Shown here piece by piece: positions 52,886 through 59,459 of a stretch of 64,000 bases of DNA (positions within the stretch are counted from its first letter, which is position 1; every line of letters begins with the position of its first letter). Location of the stretch: IMG/VR virus record IMGVR_UViG_3300032325_000466, positions 62,001 through 126,000 of that record. One strand, given 5' to 3'. The position numbers and the translations under genes are program-made. The stretch is from a virus. The notes below the pieces were generated by a model. The model did no database searches, was not told where the DNA came from, and was given only the letters and a program-made list of their open reading frames with translations.

Positions 52886-53854
52886 GTGATAGTAACATCA
52901 TGTCCTTTAAGGATATCATTAGTAGGAGGATCAACTGATCATCCACATTTTATTAATAAGTACGGACAAGGATCTGTCATCAGTTTCCCTTCAACTCTTC
53001 GGACTTATATAACTATTCACCAAGATATTTTTGGTAGTAATTCTATAGGTAATAATTATCATATTAACTATAGCAAACGAGAAACGGTAAAAAAAGTATC
53101 CGAAATTCAAAATGAATTAATACGATATTGTTTTGAATATCTCAACGTAGATAAAATGAATTGCAGTTTAACCTCTGATATTTACAGTGCCGGTTCAGGT
53201 TTAGCAGCAAGTTCTTCTTATTTACAAGCATTAATAAAAGCCATATATGTATTGCGTGAAGAACATATAACTGAATTCGAAGTATGTAAAATGGCAGAAA
53301 TTATAGAAAGAAATTTTAATCCATTGGTAGGCCAACAAGATTTCTATGGTAGTATTGGTGGATTGAAACGAATTGATTTCTTTAAAAACAGTGACCCTAG
53401 CATCCGTTATTTAAGTACAAACATATTCAAACAATTGAACATATATTTACTATATACAGGAGTGTTACGCAGTAGTACCAATATATTAGAAAGTATAAAT
53501 ATAGACAAATCAGTGCCTTTATTGCAAGATGTTGAAGATTTAGAGATAGCTATAAAAAATTGTGATATTGAAATGTTTAGTAATGTTATCAATCGCGGCT
53601 GGGAAAATAAAAAAGCTACTAGCAATTTAATATGCGAATCTTCTACACTTGAAGAATTAGATAGTAAACTCAAAAATGATCCTGATATACTAGCACACAA
53701 ATTATGCGGTGCTGGTAATGGTGGATATTTTTTAATTTTTACTAATTTGAATAGTGGATTTGATTCAGCTAAATATGATATGATGAAAGCTATCAGCTTA
53801 TCAGAAACCGGACTAAAATATATTAATTTAAAAAATGAATTTACAAAACTTTAA
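52886..53854 (+). CDS. hddA: GHMP-family sugar kinase, HddA-like (D-glycero-D-manno-heptose 7-phosphate kinase)
   Basis: A 322-residue GHMP kinase starting at GTG. Seen: the N-terminal PLRISLVGGSTDHPHF, the phosphate-binding SAGSGLAASSSYLQALIKAI, GQQDFYGSIGGLKRIDF and the C-terminal CGAGNGGYFLIF. This combination is typical of HddA, which phosphorylates heptose 7-phosphate at C1 on the way to GDP-heptose. It is followed with a 20-base overlap by a GmhA-like isomerase that makes the substrate, which strengthens the call. The final nucleotidyltransferase (HddC) is not in the window. Confidence 0.83.
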   Translation: MIVTSCPLRISLVGGSTDHPHFINKYGQGSVISFPSTLRTYITIHQDIFGSNSIGNNYHINYSKRETVKKVSEIQNELIRYCFEYLNVDKMNCSLTSDIYSAGSGLAASSSYLQALIKAIYVLREEHITEFEVCKMAEIIERNFNPLVGQQDFYGSIGGLKRIDFFKNSDPSIRYLSTNIFKQLNIYLLYTGVLRSSTNILESINIDKSVPLLQDVEDLEIAIKNCDIEMFSNVINRGWENKKATSNLICESSTLEELDSKLKNDPDILAHKLCGAGNGGYFLIFTNLNSGFDSAKYDMMKAISLSETGLKYINLKNEFTKL

Positions 53855-54332
53855 ACATTGTCTTGACAATATAAATCAAGATGACCTATATAAATTAAAA
53901 CAATACATTCTTGGTGCAAAAAACGTAATTATTTTGGGTAATGGTGGCAGCAATGCTGTTAGTTGTCATATTGCACAAGATTATACAAAGGCGTTAGGAA
54001 TCAGAGCTACAGCATTTGGAGACAGTTCCAGAATGAGTTGTTATGCTAATGATTATGGTTGGGAGAATGCGTATACTAAATATTTAGAACATTTCGCAGA
54101 TTCGGATACCATAGTGATACTAATATCATCTTCTGGTAACTCACAAAATATACTTAATGCTGCTGGATACTGTGCGGGTAAACATGATATGATTACTCTA
54201 TCCGGATTTAATCATGCCAATAAATTAAGAACAGTGTATGGTCCATTATCTTTGTTACATTTTTACATCCCCAATACTGATTATGGAATTGTAGAATTAC
54301 TTCACGAACTTATTTTACATTCTGTTATATGA
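53835..54332 (+). CDS. gmhA: Sedoheptulose-7-phosphate isomerase-like SIS protein (GmhA-like)
   Basis: A 165-residue SIS-domain protein. GmhA landmarks are ILGNGGSNAVSCHIAQDYTK, SSRMSCYANDYGWENAYTKY and ILISSSGNSQNILNA, with the C-terminal IVELLHELILHSV carrying the acidic/His residues. GmhA turns sedoheptulose 7-phosphate into D-glycero-D-manno-heptose 7-phosphate, the substrate of the kinase encoded just before it. It is slightly shorter than bacterial GmhA (about 190), with the N-terminal helix reduced. The start lies within the end of the kinase gene. Confidence 0.85.
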   Translation: MNLQNFKHCLDNINQDDLYKLKQYILGAKNVIILGNGGSNAVSCHIAQDYTKALGIRATAFGDSSRMSCYANDYGWENAYTKYLEHFADSDTIVILISSSGNSQNILNAAGYCAGKHDMITLSGFNHANKLRTVYGPLSLLHFYIPNTDYGIVELLHELILHSVI

Positions 54333-54397
54333 AAATGTTTGTAACAAAAGTGAATTGAACACTTCGTCATCAGGCACCCAAATAACTAAACTTTTTA

Positions 54398-54426
54398 TTG
54401 ACACCAGCATACAAACGATGCATAAT
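54398..54426 (+). promoter_or_regulatory. Sigma70-type promoter of the porin gene
   Basis: TTGACA at 54398-54403, a 17-base spacer and CATAAT at 54421-54426. The leader of about 36 bases ends in an AAAAGGAATAT ribosome-binding site. Confidence 0.65.
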
Positions 54427-54468
54427 CAGTATGCAAAATACATTTTCACAACTTTAAAAGGAATATAA

Positions 54469-55176
54469 ATGAAAAAAATCTTACTAGCATCACTAATCAT
54501 GGCTGCATTTGGTAGCGCACACGCTCAAGTAGCAGGTCTATCAGGAAACCTAGGTCTAACTACTGACTATCGTTTTCGTGGTATTTCTCAAACTCAAAAT
54601 GGTGCAGCCGTTCAAGGTGGCATAGACTACGCTCATAAGAGCGGCTTTTATGTTGGCAACTGGAACAGTTCAGTTAGTAGCGCACTATTTCCCGCTAGCG
54701 CCGGCATCGAAAGCGATCTATATCTAGGCTTTAAGAAAGAAGTTTTCAAAGGCGTAACAATCGATGTTGGTACAATGAGCTATGTTTATTCACGCGCATC
54801 AAGCTTTGGTACTAGCGAAGTTTATGCTGGTGTAGGTTATGGTCCAGTTACTGTAAAAGTTAGCCAATCACTAAGCAACTATTTTGGTGTAGCAGATAGC
54901 GTAGGTTCACGCTACTACCAAGCTGACCTAGCACAGCCAATCACTAGCAAGATCACTCTAGGTGCTCATGTTGGTCGTACATTTGTCAATAACAACACTT
55001 CACTAGACTATACTGACTATCGTGTTGGTGCATCTTATAACGCAGCTGGTTGGGTATTTGGTGCAAATTTCCACACTAACAACAACTATGGTAGCAGTGC
55101 TAAAGCTGCTATGACAGTTGCAGGTCAGTCACTATACAAAAACACCGTTGTACTATCAGTAGCAAAATCATTCTAA
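54469..55176 (+). CDS. TorF-family putative outer-membrane porin
   Basis: A 235-residue secreted beta-barrel protein. It has a clear signal peptide, MKKILLASLIMAAFGSAHA, with cleavage likely before QVAG. The mature part matches the proteobacterial TorF/gcw_chp family: LGLTTDYRFRGISQTQNGAA, VQGGIDYAHKSGFYVGNWNS, SDLYLGFKKEVFKGVTIDVG, SEVYAGVGYGPVTVKV, and it ends in an aromatic residue (AKSF) as outer-membrane barrels do. Codons look different from neighbours (many AGC and CTA), suggesting capture from a host. With its own sigma70 promoter and terminator it is a self-contained gene. It is not an obvious virion protein and probably goes into the host outer membrane. Confidence 0.85.
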   Translation: MKKILLASLIMAAFGSAHAQVAGLSGNLGLTTDYRFRGISQTQNGAAVQGGIDYAHKSGFYVGNWNSSVSSALFPASAGIESDLYLGFKKEVFKGVTIDVGTMSYVYSRASSFGTSEVYAGVGYGPVTVKVSQSLSNYFGVADSVGSRYYQADLAQPITSKITLGAHVGRTFVNNNTSLDYTDYRVGASYNAAGWVFGANFHTNNNYGSSAKAAMTVAGQSLYKNTVVLSVAKSF

Positions 55177-55190
55177 TACTTTACTAATCA

Positions 55191-55219
55191 AAATAAGGGC
55201 TTTGTAGCCCTTATTTTAC
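55191..55219 (+). terminator. Terminator of the porin gene
   Basis: An 11-bp stem, AAATAAGGGCT, loop TTGT, AGCCCTTATTT, followed by TTA. Confidence 0.8.
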
Positions 55220-55242
55220 CCTTTACTTAGGAGAACACACAC

Positions 55243-55692
55243 ATGTCAGTCACACTAAAAAATTTAGAATCGGCTTTAGCCGGTGAATCTATGGCACATA
55301 TCAAGTACCGATATTTTGCCAAACTAGCCCGAGCAGAAGGCTATGAAGAAGTAGCCAAACACTTTGAACACACTGCTGACCAAGAGCTACTACATGCTTG
55401 GGGTCATCTTGAACTGCTAATTGGTAAACCATCTACTAAAGAATGTTTGGAAAAAGCAATCGAAGGAGAGACCTACGAGTTCACCGTGATGTATCCAGAG
55501 TTCGAAGCAGTTGCTAGGAACGAAGGAAATGAAGAAGCAGTTCGTGAAGCCGTGGAACAAATCGCTGAATCCATGGAACATGCCGCACAATTCGCAGCAG
55601 TTTTGGCTAAAGCAGAAAAGCGTTTTTCAGCACTCAAGCGTGTAGAAGAGCGTCATGCAAATGCTTATAAACAAACTTTAGGGAGTCTATAA
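55243..55692 (+). CDS. Rubrerythrin-type diiron protein without rubredoxin domain
   Basis: A 149-residue ferritin-like four-helix protein. Diiron ligands are spread as in rubrerythrin: ESMAHIKYRYFAKLA with Glu15 and the His/Tyr that follow, the E-x-x-H in DQELLHAWGHLE, a third Glu in YPEFEAVARNEGNEEA, and the last helix EQIAESMEHAAQF. Rubrerythrins reduce hydrogen peroxide. The usual C-terminal rubredoxin domain is missing here but is encoded by the next frame, which overlaps the stop by one base. The GGAG ribosome-binding site is good. The pair would protect infected cells from peroxide or shuttle electrons at low oxygen. Confidence 0.85.
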   Translation: MSVTLKNLESALAGESMAHIKYRYFAKLARAEGYEEVAKHFEHTADQELLHAWGHLELLIGKPSTKECLEKAIEGETYEFTVMYPEFEAVARNEGNEEAVREAVEQIAESMEHAAQFAAVLAKAEKRFSALKRVEERHANAYKQTLGSL

Positions 55693-55826
55693 TGAGAGAA
55701 CAATACGCATGTGTCATTTGTGGCCATCAACATGATGAAGAAACAGAAGGTAAATGGGAAGACTTACCTGAAGATTTTATGTGCCCTGAATGCGGCGGAC
55801 TAAAACAAGACTACGAAGCTATTTAA
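55692..55826 (+). CDS. Rubredoxin (separate 44-residue electron carrier)
   Basis: A 44-residue protein with the rubredoxin iron site: C-V-I-C (7-10) near the start and C-P-E-C (31-34) near the end, plus the family's EDLPEDFMCPECG and a terminal DYEAI. It is shorter than a typical 52-residue rubredoxin because the loop between the Cys pairs is trimmed. The ATG overlaps the rubrerythrin stop (TAATG), so the two products should be made together and act as donor and enzyme. A terminator follows directly. Confidence 0.88.
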   Translation: MREQYACVICGHQHDEETEGKWEDLPEDFMCPECGGLKQDYEAI

Positions 55827-55832
55827 TTACGG

Positions 55833-55865
55833 GCCCGCAAGGTAAAATTTGCCTTTGCGGGCTTT
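55833..55865 (+). terminator. Terminator after the rubrerythrin-rubredoxin pair
   Basis: GCCCGCAAGG and CCTTTGCGGGC form a GC-rich stem with one bulge, followed by a short TTT. Confidence 0.7.
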
Positions 55866-55908
55866 CCTATATGTAATTTGCATGTAATACTTAGTATTGT
55901 TAAAATAC

Positions 55909-55916
55909 GATAAATA
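55909..55916 (+). promoter_or_regulatory. Late promoter-like GATAAATA, five bases before the PlcP-like gene
   Basis: GATAAATA, then TTAGT, then the ATG at 55922; it matches the leaderless N5 arrangement. No ribosome-binding site is visible. Confidence 0.6.
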
Positions 55917-55921
55917 TTAGT

Positions 55922-56701
55922 ATGACAAAAAAATATAGAACAATAACAGTCAGTGATGTGCATCTGGGCACCAAAAATTGTAAAGCCGAACTACTTGTAG
56001 ATTTTCTAAGTGAAAACACTTGTGAAACACTGTATTTGGTTGGTGATATAATCGATGCATGGAAAATCCAACAGAATAGGCTAAAGTGGCGCCAAAGCCA
56101 TACCGATGTTGTTCGTAAAATTCTAAAACATGCTAGAAATGGTACTAAAGTAATTTATGTAGCAGGCAATCACGACGAGTTTTTAAGACCAATGATACCA
56201 TATGGTGTTAGCTTTGGTACCATTGTAATATGCAATCAAGCTACTCATATCGGCGCAGATGGTAAAAAGTATTTAGTAGTACATGGCGATTTGTTTGATG
56301 GTATCACTAGATTAGCGCCATGGTTAAGTTTCTTAGGCGACAGAGCATATGATGTTATTTTGGATCTAAATAGCAGGTTCAATTGGATTAGACATCGTAT
56401 GGGTTTTGGTTATTGGAGCTTAAGCCAATTCTTAAAACACCGAGTAAAAAAAGCTATTGATTTTATGTTTCAGTTTGAAAGAACTATTACCGCTTATGCC
56501 AAGAAGCGTGGTTTTCAGGGCGTAATATGTGGGCATATACATAAAGCTGAAATTAAAGAAGTAAATGGTATTACATACATGAATGATGGTGACTGGGTAG
56601 AAAGTTGTACCGCCCTAGTAGAACATCATGATGGCAGTTGGGAAATAATACGTTGGGCACAGGACAAAAAAGATGTGGCTGATGATTCTTCTAGCAGTTA
56701 A
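55922..56701 (+). CDS. plcP: PlcP-like metallophosphoesterase (LpxH-related, COG2908 type)
   Basis: A 259-residue calcineurin-type phosphoesterase with all metal motifs: SDVHLG (Asp12, His14), GDIIDAW (Asp42), GNHDEF (Asn83, His84), VVHGDLFDG (His121) and CGHIHKA (205-207). It resembles LpxH but follows the PlcP pattern instead: YWSLSQFLKHRVKKAI, FERTITAYAKKRGFQGVICG and NDGDWVESCTALVEHHDG. PlcP cuts phospholipid head groups to yield diacylglycerol during phosphate starvation in Sinorhizobium and marine bacteria. The adjacent glycosyltransferase (Agt-like) would then glycosylate the diacylglycerol. The substrate is inferred; a UDP-diacylglucosamine hydrolase remains possible. Confidence 0.75.
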   Translation: MTKKYRTITVSDVHLGTKNCKAELLVDFLSENTCETLYLVGDIIDAWKIQQNRLKWRQSHTDVVRKILKHARNGTKVIYVAGNHDEFLRPMIPYGVSFGTIVICNQATHIGADGKKYLVVHGDLFDGITRLAPWLSFLGDRAYDVILDLNSRFNWIRHRMGFGYWSLSQFLKHRVKKAIDFMFQFERTITAYAKKRGFQGVICGHIHKAEIKEVNGITYMNDGDWVESCTALVEHHDGSWEIIRWAQDKKDVADDSSSS

Positions 56702-56852
56702 TATTACAAACCCGCAAGATATACCGGGTAAAATAACACTAGAATTTCCTACCCAACAAGCGTGTGAGCAAAGCTTACAAACTATGCGATACCAATTAAA
56801 ATTCAATGGTTTTAAAGTCGAGGGAAAATGCATAAAACAATACTCATCGTAA
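56673..56852 (+). CDS. Small protein overlapping both PlcP-like and Agt-like genes
   Basis: A 59-residue frame that begins 29 bases before the end of the PlcP-like gene and ends 25 bases inside the next gene. It starts with a hydrophobic MWLMILLAVN, then GKITLEFPTQQACEQSLQTM and LKFNGFKVEGKCIKQ. The two Cys and the amphipathic layout look like a small folded secreted or membrane-anchored domain rather than random translation. It fills exactly the otherwise unused gap between the two genes. No family is named with confidence; another start at Met4 (56682) is possible. Confidence 0.55.
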   Translation: MWLMILLAVNITNPQDIPGKITLEFPTQQACEQSLQTMRYQLKFNGFKVEGKCIKQYSS

Positions 56853-57844
56853 CAGATAACTTACCAACTCAAATCAATGGCGTGGTCACAACTTTCAAGA
56901 ACATTCAAACTCACGCTGATCGTGATGGGTACGATCTTGTTTATCTTGACCCCGGGCAGTTTTACCATATTGATTGTCCTGGCTACCCTGAGGTTAAACT
57001 CTCCTTACCTTGGAAAATTGGCAAAAAGATCAAGGCGTTATCTCCCGATTATATTCACATTGCTACGGAAGGGCCGGTAGGCTTAGCCGCTAGAATTTGG
57101 TGCGATATGAATGGGTATTCATATAATACTTCATATCATACTAAATTCCCAGAATTTCTTAAAAAGATATATGGTATCCCCGAGGGCTTTACTTATAGAT
57201 ATGTTCGTTGGTTTCATAAACATAGTGGTAGAGTATTAACAACTACACAGTCTATGGTCGATCAGTTATATGATCATAAATTTAAAACTAACATAGTAGC
57301 TTGGACTAGGGGAGTAGATCGTGAATACCTACAGCCAAGTCGAGTATGGAATCACGATCATTATATAGGTCTAAAGCCACTAGTATTATATGTAGGTCGT
57401 GTAAGTAAAGAAAAGAATTTAGATGCACTATGTAAACTACAACATAAATATAAAATTCATATCGTAGGAGACGGTCCTGATCGTGCGAGATTAGAACGGG
57501 AATATACTGATGTAGAGTTTTTAGGATACAAAACAGGTCAAGCGTTGGCAGATTGTTATGCTTGGGCTGATGTATTTGCTTTTCCCAGTTTAGTTGACAC
57601 ATTTGGCATAGTTATTATAGAATCTCTAAGCTTAGGAACACCTGTAGCAGCATATCGTGTACAGGGCCCACTTGATATCTTAGAAGAGGGCGTAACAGGG
57701 TACATGTGTGATGATCTAGCTACTAGTATAGATCAGTGTTTATTACTAGACCGAGATCAAGTCAAACAATCTAGTGAACGATGGACTTGGGAAAATTGCT
57801 GGGAAGTCTTTAAAGAAAATTTAACGGAACTAGAAAATAAATAA
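56828..57844 (+). CDS. GT4 glycosyltransferase, Agt-like (glycolipid synthesis)
   Basis: A 338-residue GT-B enzyme of family 4. N-terminal half: ILIVTDNLPTQINGVVTTFK and SYNTSYHTKFPEFLKKIYG, as in glycosyltransferases acting on lipid acceptors (mannosyl and sulfoquinovosyl/diacylglycerol types). C-terminal half: LYVGRVSKEKNLDALCKL, VGDGPDRARLEREY and the nucleotide-sugar site FPSLVDTFGIVIIESLSLGT. Next to a PlcP-like phosphoesterase it matches the plcP-agt pair that makes glycolipids from diacylglycerol when phosphate is scarce. The sugar donor cannot be read from sequence. A membrane-surface location is expected though no transmembrane segment is present, as is usual for the family. Confidence 0.78.
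   Translation: MHKTILIVTDNLPTQINGVVTTFKNIQTHADRDGYDLVYLDPGQFYHIDCPGYPEVKLSLPWKIGKKIKALSPDYIHIATEGPVGLAARIWCDMNGYSYNTSYHTKFPEFLKKIYGIPEGFTYRYVRWFHKHSGRVLTTTQSMVDQLYDHKFKTNIVAWTRGVDREYLQPSRVWNHDHYIGLKPLVLYVGRVSKEKNLDALCKLQHKYKIHIVGDGPDRARLEREYTDVEFLGYKTGQALADCYAWADVFAFPSLVDTFGIVIIESLSLGTPVAAYRVQGPLDILEEGVTGYMCDDLATSIDQCLLLDRDQVKQSSERWTWENCWEVFKENLTELENK
57836..57843 (+). promoter_or_regulatory. Late promoter-like AATAAATA, five bases before a small gene
   Basis: AATAAATA, then ACATC, then the ATG at 57849; it matches the leaderless N5 arrangement. It lies at the very end of the glycosyltransferase gene. Confidence 0.5.
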
Positions 57845-57848
57845 CATC

Positions 57849-58103
57849 ATGGAAATAAAGCAAGCAACTGATTGGCAAACAGTATCAACTAAAATCAGGC
57901 GAGAGTTAAACGACATAAAGTATAACCCAGACCTATACAAAATGCTAAAAAACATTGACGCAATGGTAACTGAGATTTCTAAGCTAGAAGTTATCTATCG
58001 CAGGGCTATCTCTAGGCCCGCACTAGACGCTAAGTTAGCAGACGCTAACAAAGCTATCACACATTTAGAAAAATTGATCCTCATGGCCAAGCTTATGAAC
58101 TGA
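57849..58103 (+). CDS. Small helical protein, function unknown
   Basis: An 84-residue protein predicted to be nearly all helix: WQTVSTKIRRELNDIKYNPD, LYKMLKNIDAMVTEISKLEV, then ALDAKLADANKAITHLEKLI. Its heptad-like pattern suggests a coiled coil. No family is recognised. It starts four bases after the glycosyltransferase stop but carries its own late-type element. A perfect palindrome follows its stop. Confidence 0.65.
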   Translation: MEIKQATDWQTVSTKIRRELNDIKYNPDLYKMLKNIDAMVTEISKLEVIYRRAISRPALDAKLADANKAITHLEKLILMAKLMN

Positions 58104-58154
58104 TGTAAACTTGAGTTTACATGTCAACCTAGGCTTACATTATGACAAATGTCA
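58104..58154. promoter_or_regulatory. Two palindromes upstream of a sigma70 promoter, possible operator
   Basis: A perfect 18-base palindrome, TGTAAACT-TG-AGTTTACA (58104-58121), and a 12-base one, TGACA-AA-TGTCA (58143-58154), lie 57 and 24 bases before the -35 of the GIY-YIG gene. They could bind a repressor; the first could also act as a weak hairpin after the preceding gene. Confidence 0.4.
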
Positions 58155-58177
58155 CAAAACTGTGTCTAACCCTAGAT

Positions 58178-58206
58178 TTGACATTAAATGGGCATCAGTG
58201 TATAAT
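58178..58206 (+). promoter_or_regulatory. Sigma70-type promoter of the GIY-YIG gene
   Basis: TTGACA at 58178-58183, a 17-base spacer and a perfect TATAAT at 58201-58206. Six bases later comes the ATG at 58213, so the message would be leaderless. Confidence 0.75.
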
Positions 58207-58212
58207 AGCTTT

Positions 58213-58554
58213 ATGAACTCGACAAACACCCGTAAGCGCAGAACCGATCGCAATCAAGTGATTTACTTTATCCAAGATAAAGTCACTGGTGAGCAGTATA
58301 TTGGTCTGACTGCACTGTCATTCAACGGCAGCGTCTTTAAGACTCTTCGTCGCCGCATGCAAAAGCATATGCAACGGGCCCTTGCTGAAAACAAAGATTG
58401 GGGTCTTTCGCGGGCTTTACGAGAGCATGGCGCCCAGCGTTTTGTTTTTGGCAAGTTGGAAATCGTTCGAGGCAAAGGCCCCGCTCATGCCCGCGAGACT
58501 GAACTGATCAATTCGCTTCAACCCAAACTGAACACATTTGGCGTCAAAGTTTGA
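58213..58554 (+). CDS. GIY-YIG nuclease-like protein
   Basis: A 113-residue protein. The domain pattern is NQVIYFIQDKVTGEQYIGLT (the GIY and YIG strands), then the basic KTLRRRMQKHMQRALAE helix, ALREHGAQRFVFGKLEIV, and the catalytic-type Glu in AHARETELINSLQPKLN. It is small, with no DNA-binding extension, so it may be an early nuclease acting on host DNA or a degenerate homing enzyme. The frame is open upstream from a TTG at 58111, but the promoter lies inside that stretch, so the ATG at 58213 is used. Confidence 0.75.
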   Translation: MNSTNTRKRRTDRNQVIYFIQDKVTGEQYIGLTALSFNGSVFKTLRRRMQKHMQRALAENKDWGLSRALREHGAQRFVFGKLEIVRGKGPAHARETELINSLQPKLNTFGVKV

Positions 58555-58579
58555 CAATAAATGAGTTTGGGTATAGAAT
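58551..58579 (+). promoter_or_regulatory. Early sigma70 promoter (shared 12-base -35 block)
   Basis: TTGACAATAAAT beginning at 58551, with TAGAAT at 58574-58579 after a 17-base spacer. It overlaps the end of the GIY-YIG gene and drives the 89-residue gene. Confidence 0.75.
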
Positions 58580-58609
58580 ATTCACTCATACTTAGAAAAC
58601 GGAAAGAAT

Positions 58610-58879
58610 ATGAAAATCGAAACTCGTGTTGCCCGCACCAATCTGCGCCGCGAAACTACTGCTAAAAACCTTCGCCTTCTGCGCGAAGTTTTGATCGATG
58701 TTCAAGTTGCCAAAGGATGGGACGAAGAGTCCGGTCAAGCCTACGCTAACGGATACACTGAGAGTATGCTTCTCGATGTTATTTTGGAGCTTGCCTCCAA
58801 GTCTCGCTATGAAGACCTCAACGGGCTGCTTACTGCCCGTCGCATGGAAAAGCTTAACCAATTGCGTGGACAAAAATAG
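58610..58879 (+). CDS. Small early protein, function unknown
   Basis: An 89-residue basic, helical protein: TRVARTNLRRETTAKNLRLL, then WDEESGQAYANGYTESMLLD and LLTARRMEKLNQLRGQK. No family is recognised. GC-richer codon use than the structural genes is apparent. It has its own strong host-type promoter and a GGAAAGA ribosome-binding site, as expected of an early gene that acts on the host. Confidence 0.7.
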   Translation: MKIETRVARTNLRRETTAKNLRLLREVLIDVQVAKGWDEESGQAYANGYTESMLLDVILELASKSRYEDLNGLLTARRMEKLNQLRGQK

Positions 58880-58886
58880 GTCAAAG

Positions 58887-58915
58887 TTGAGTGATAACTA
58901 TTAAATAGTTATTTA
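58887..58915 (+). promoter_or_regulatory. Possible promoter with inverted repeat in its spacer
   Basis: TTGAGT at 58887-58892, 17 bases, and TATTTA at 58910-58915, both imperfect. The spacer holds the inverted repeat TAACTAT-TAA-ATAGTTA (58895-58911), which could be an operator. Confidence 0.35.
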
Positions 58916-58930
58916 GAAAAGGAAAAACTC

Positions 58931-59440
58931 ATGAGTATTGTATTAGAAGCAAGCTTATCCAGAGTTTGGCAACATTTTAATAGTGACCGCCCAGTTGCAT
59001 TGCTAACTGGTTTTAGGGGTGAGTACACTAGAGAAGAGAATCTGCGTAGAAACGCGGCTTTAGCGGCCGACATTAGAAATCTTGGCCTTGGGTTCTTTTA
59101 TGTAGATGGATACTGGATAGAAAATCAGGGCACTCCCGAAGAACGCAAAGTCAGTGAAGATAGTATTTTTGTAATAGGTGAACCTAGTACTGATGAAAAA
59201 TTTTTGGACACTATTGTAAAATTTGGCCGTCAGTATGATCAAGATGGCGTCTTGGTAAAAACAGAAGATACTGTAGCTATCTATGATAAGAATGGTGAAG
59301 TGCTGTACCCGCTCAATAAATTGAATCCTGGAAAACTGGGAACAATGTATACTAAACTAAGAAATAACAAACATACCAATACCTTTGTCTTTACTGAAGA
59401 ACGGGTTGATCGTGGTTGGGCCGGCCGTTTTACCGCTTGA
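58931..59440 (+). CDS. Early phage protein, DUF3293-like pattern
   Basis: A 169-residue protein. Its N-terminal half, PVALLTGFRGEYTREENLRR, NAALAADIRNLGLGFFYVDG and the following SEDSIFVIGEP, resembles the DUF3293 layout (a TxxxP/R strand, conserved Asn/Asn-rich helix, a G-x-W-x-E turn, then a strand ending in V-x-G), but this is a by-eye resemblance. The second half is more variable (TKLRNNKHTNTFVFTEERVD). Function is unknown. An AAGGAAAAA ribosome-binding site precedes the ATG. Confidence 0.6.
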   Translation: MSIVLEASLSRVWQHFNSDRPVALLTGFRGEYTREENLRRNAALAADIRNLGLGFFYVDGYWIENQGTPEERKVSEDSIFVIGEPSTDEKFLDTIVKFGRQYDQDGVLVKTEDTVAIYDKNGEVLYPLNKLNPGKLGTMYTKLRNNKHTNTFVFTEERVDRGWAGRFTA

Positions 59441-59459
59441 ATAAAGAAACGAACCTAAA

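Noticed and set aside
55922-56701. Calling the phosphoesterase LpxH (lipid A synthesis).
   Set aside because: It lacks LpxH-typical segments and carries PlcP-like ones, and no other lipid A gene is nearby. LpxH-like activity is kept as an alternative only.
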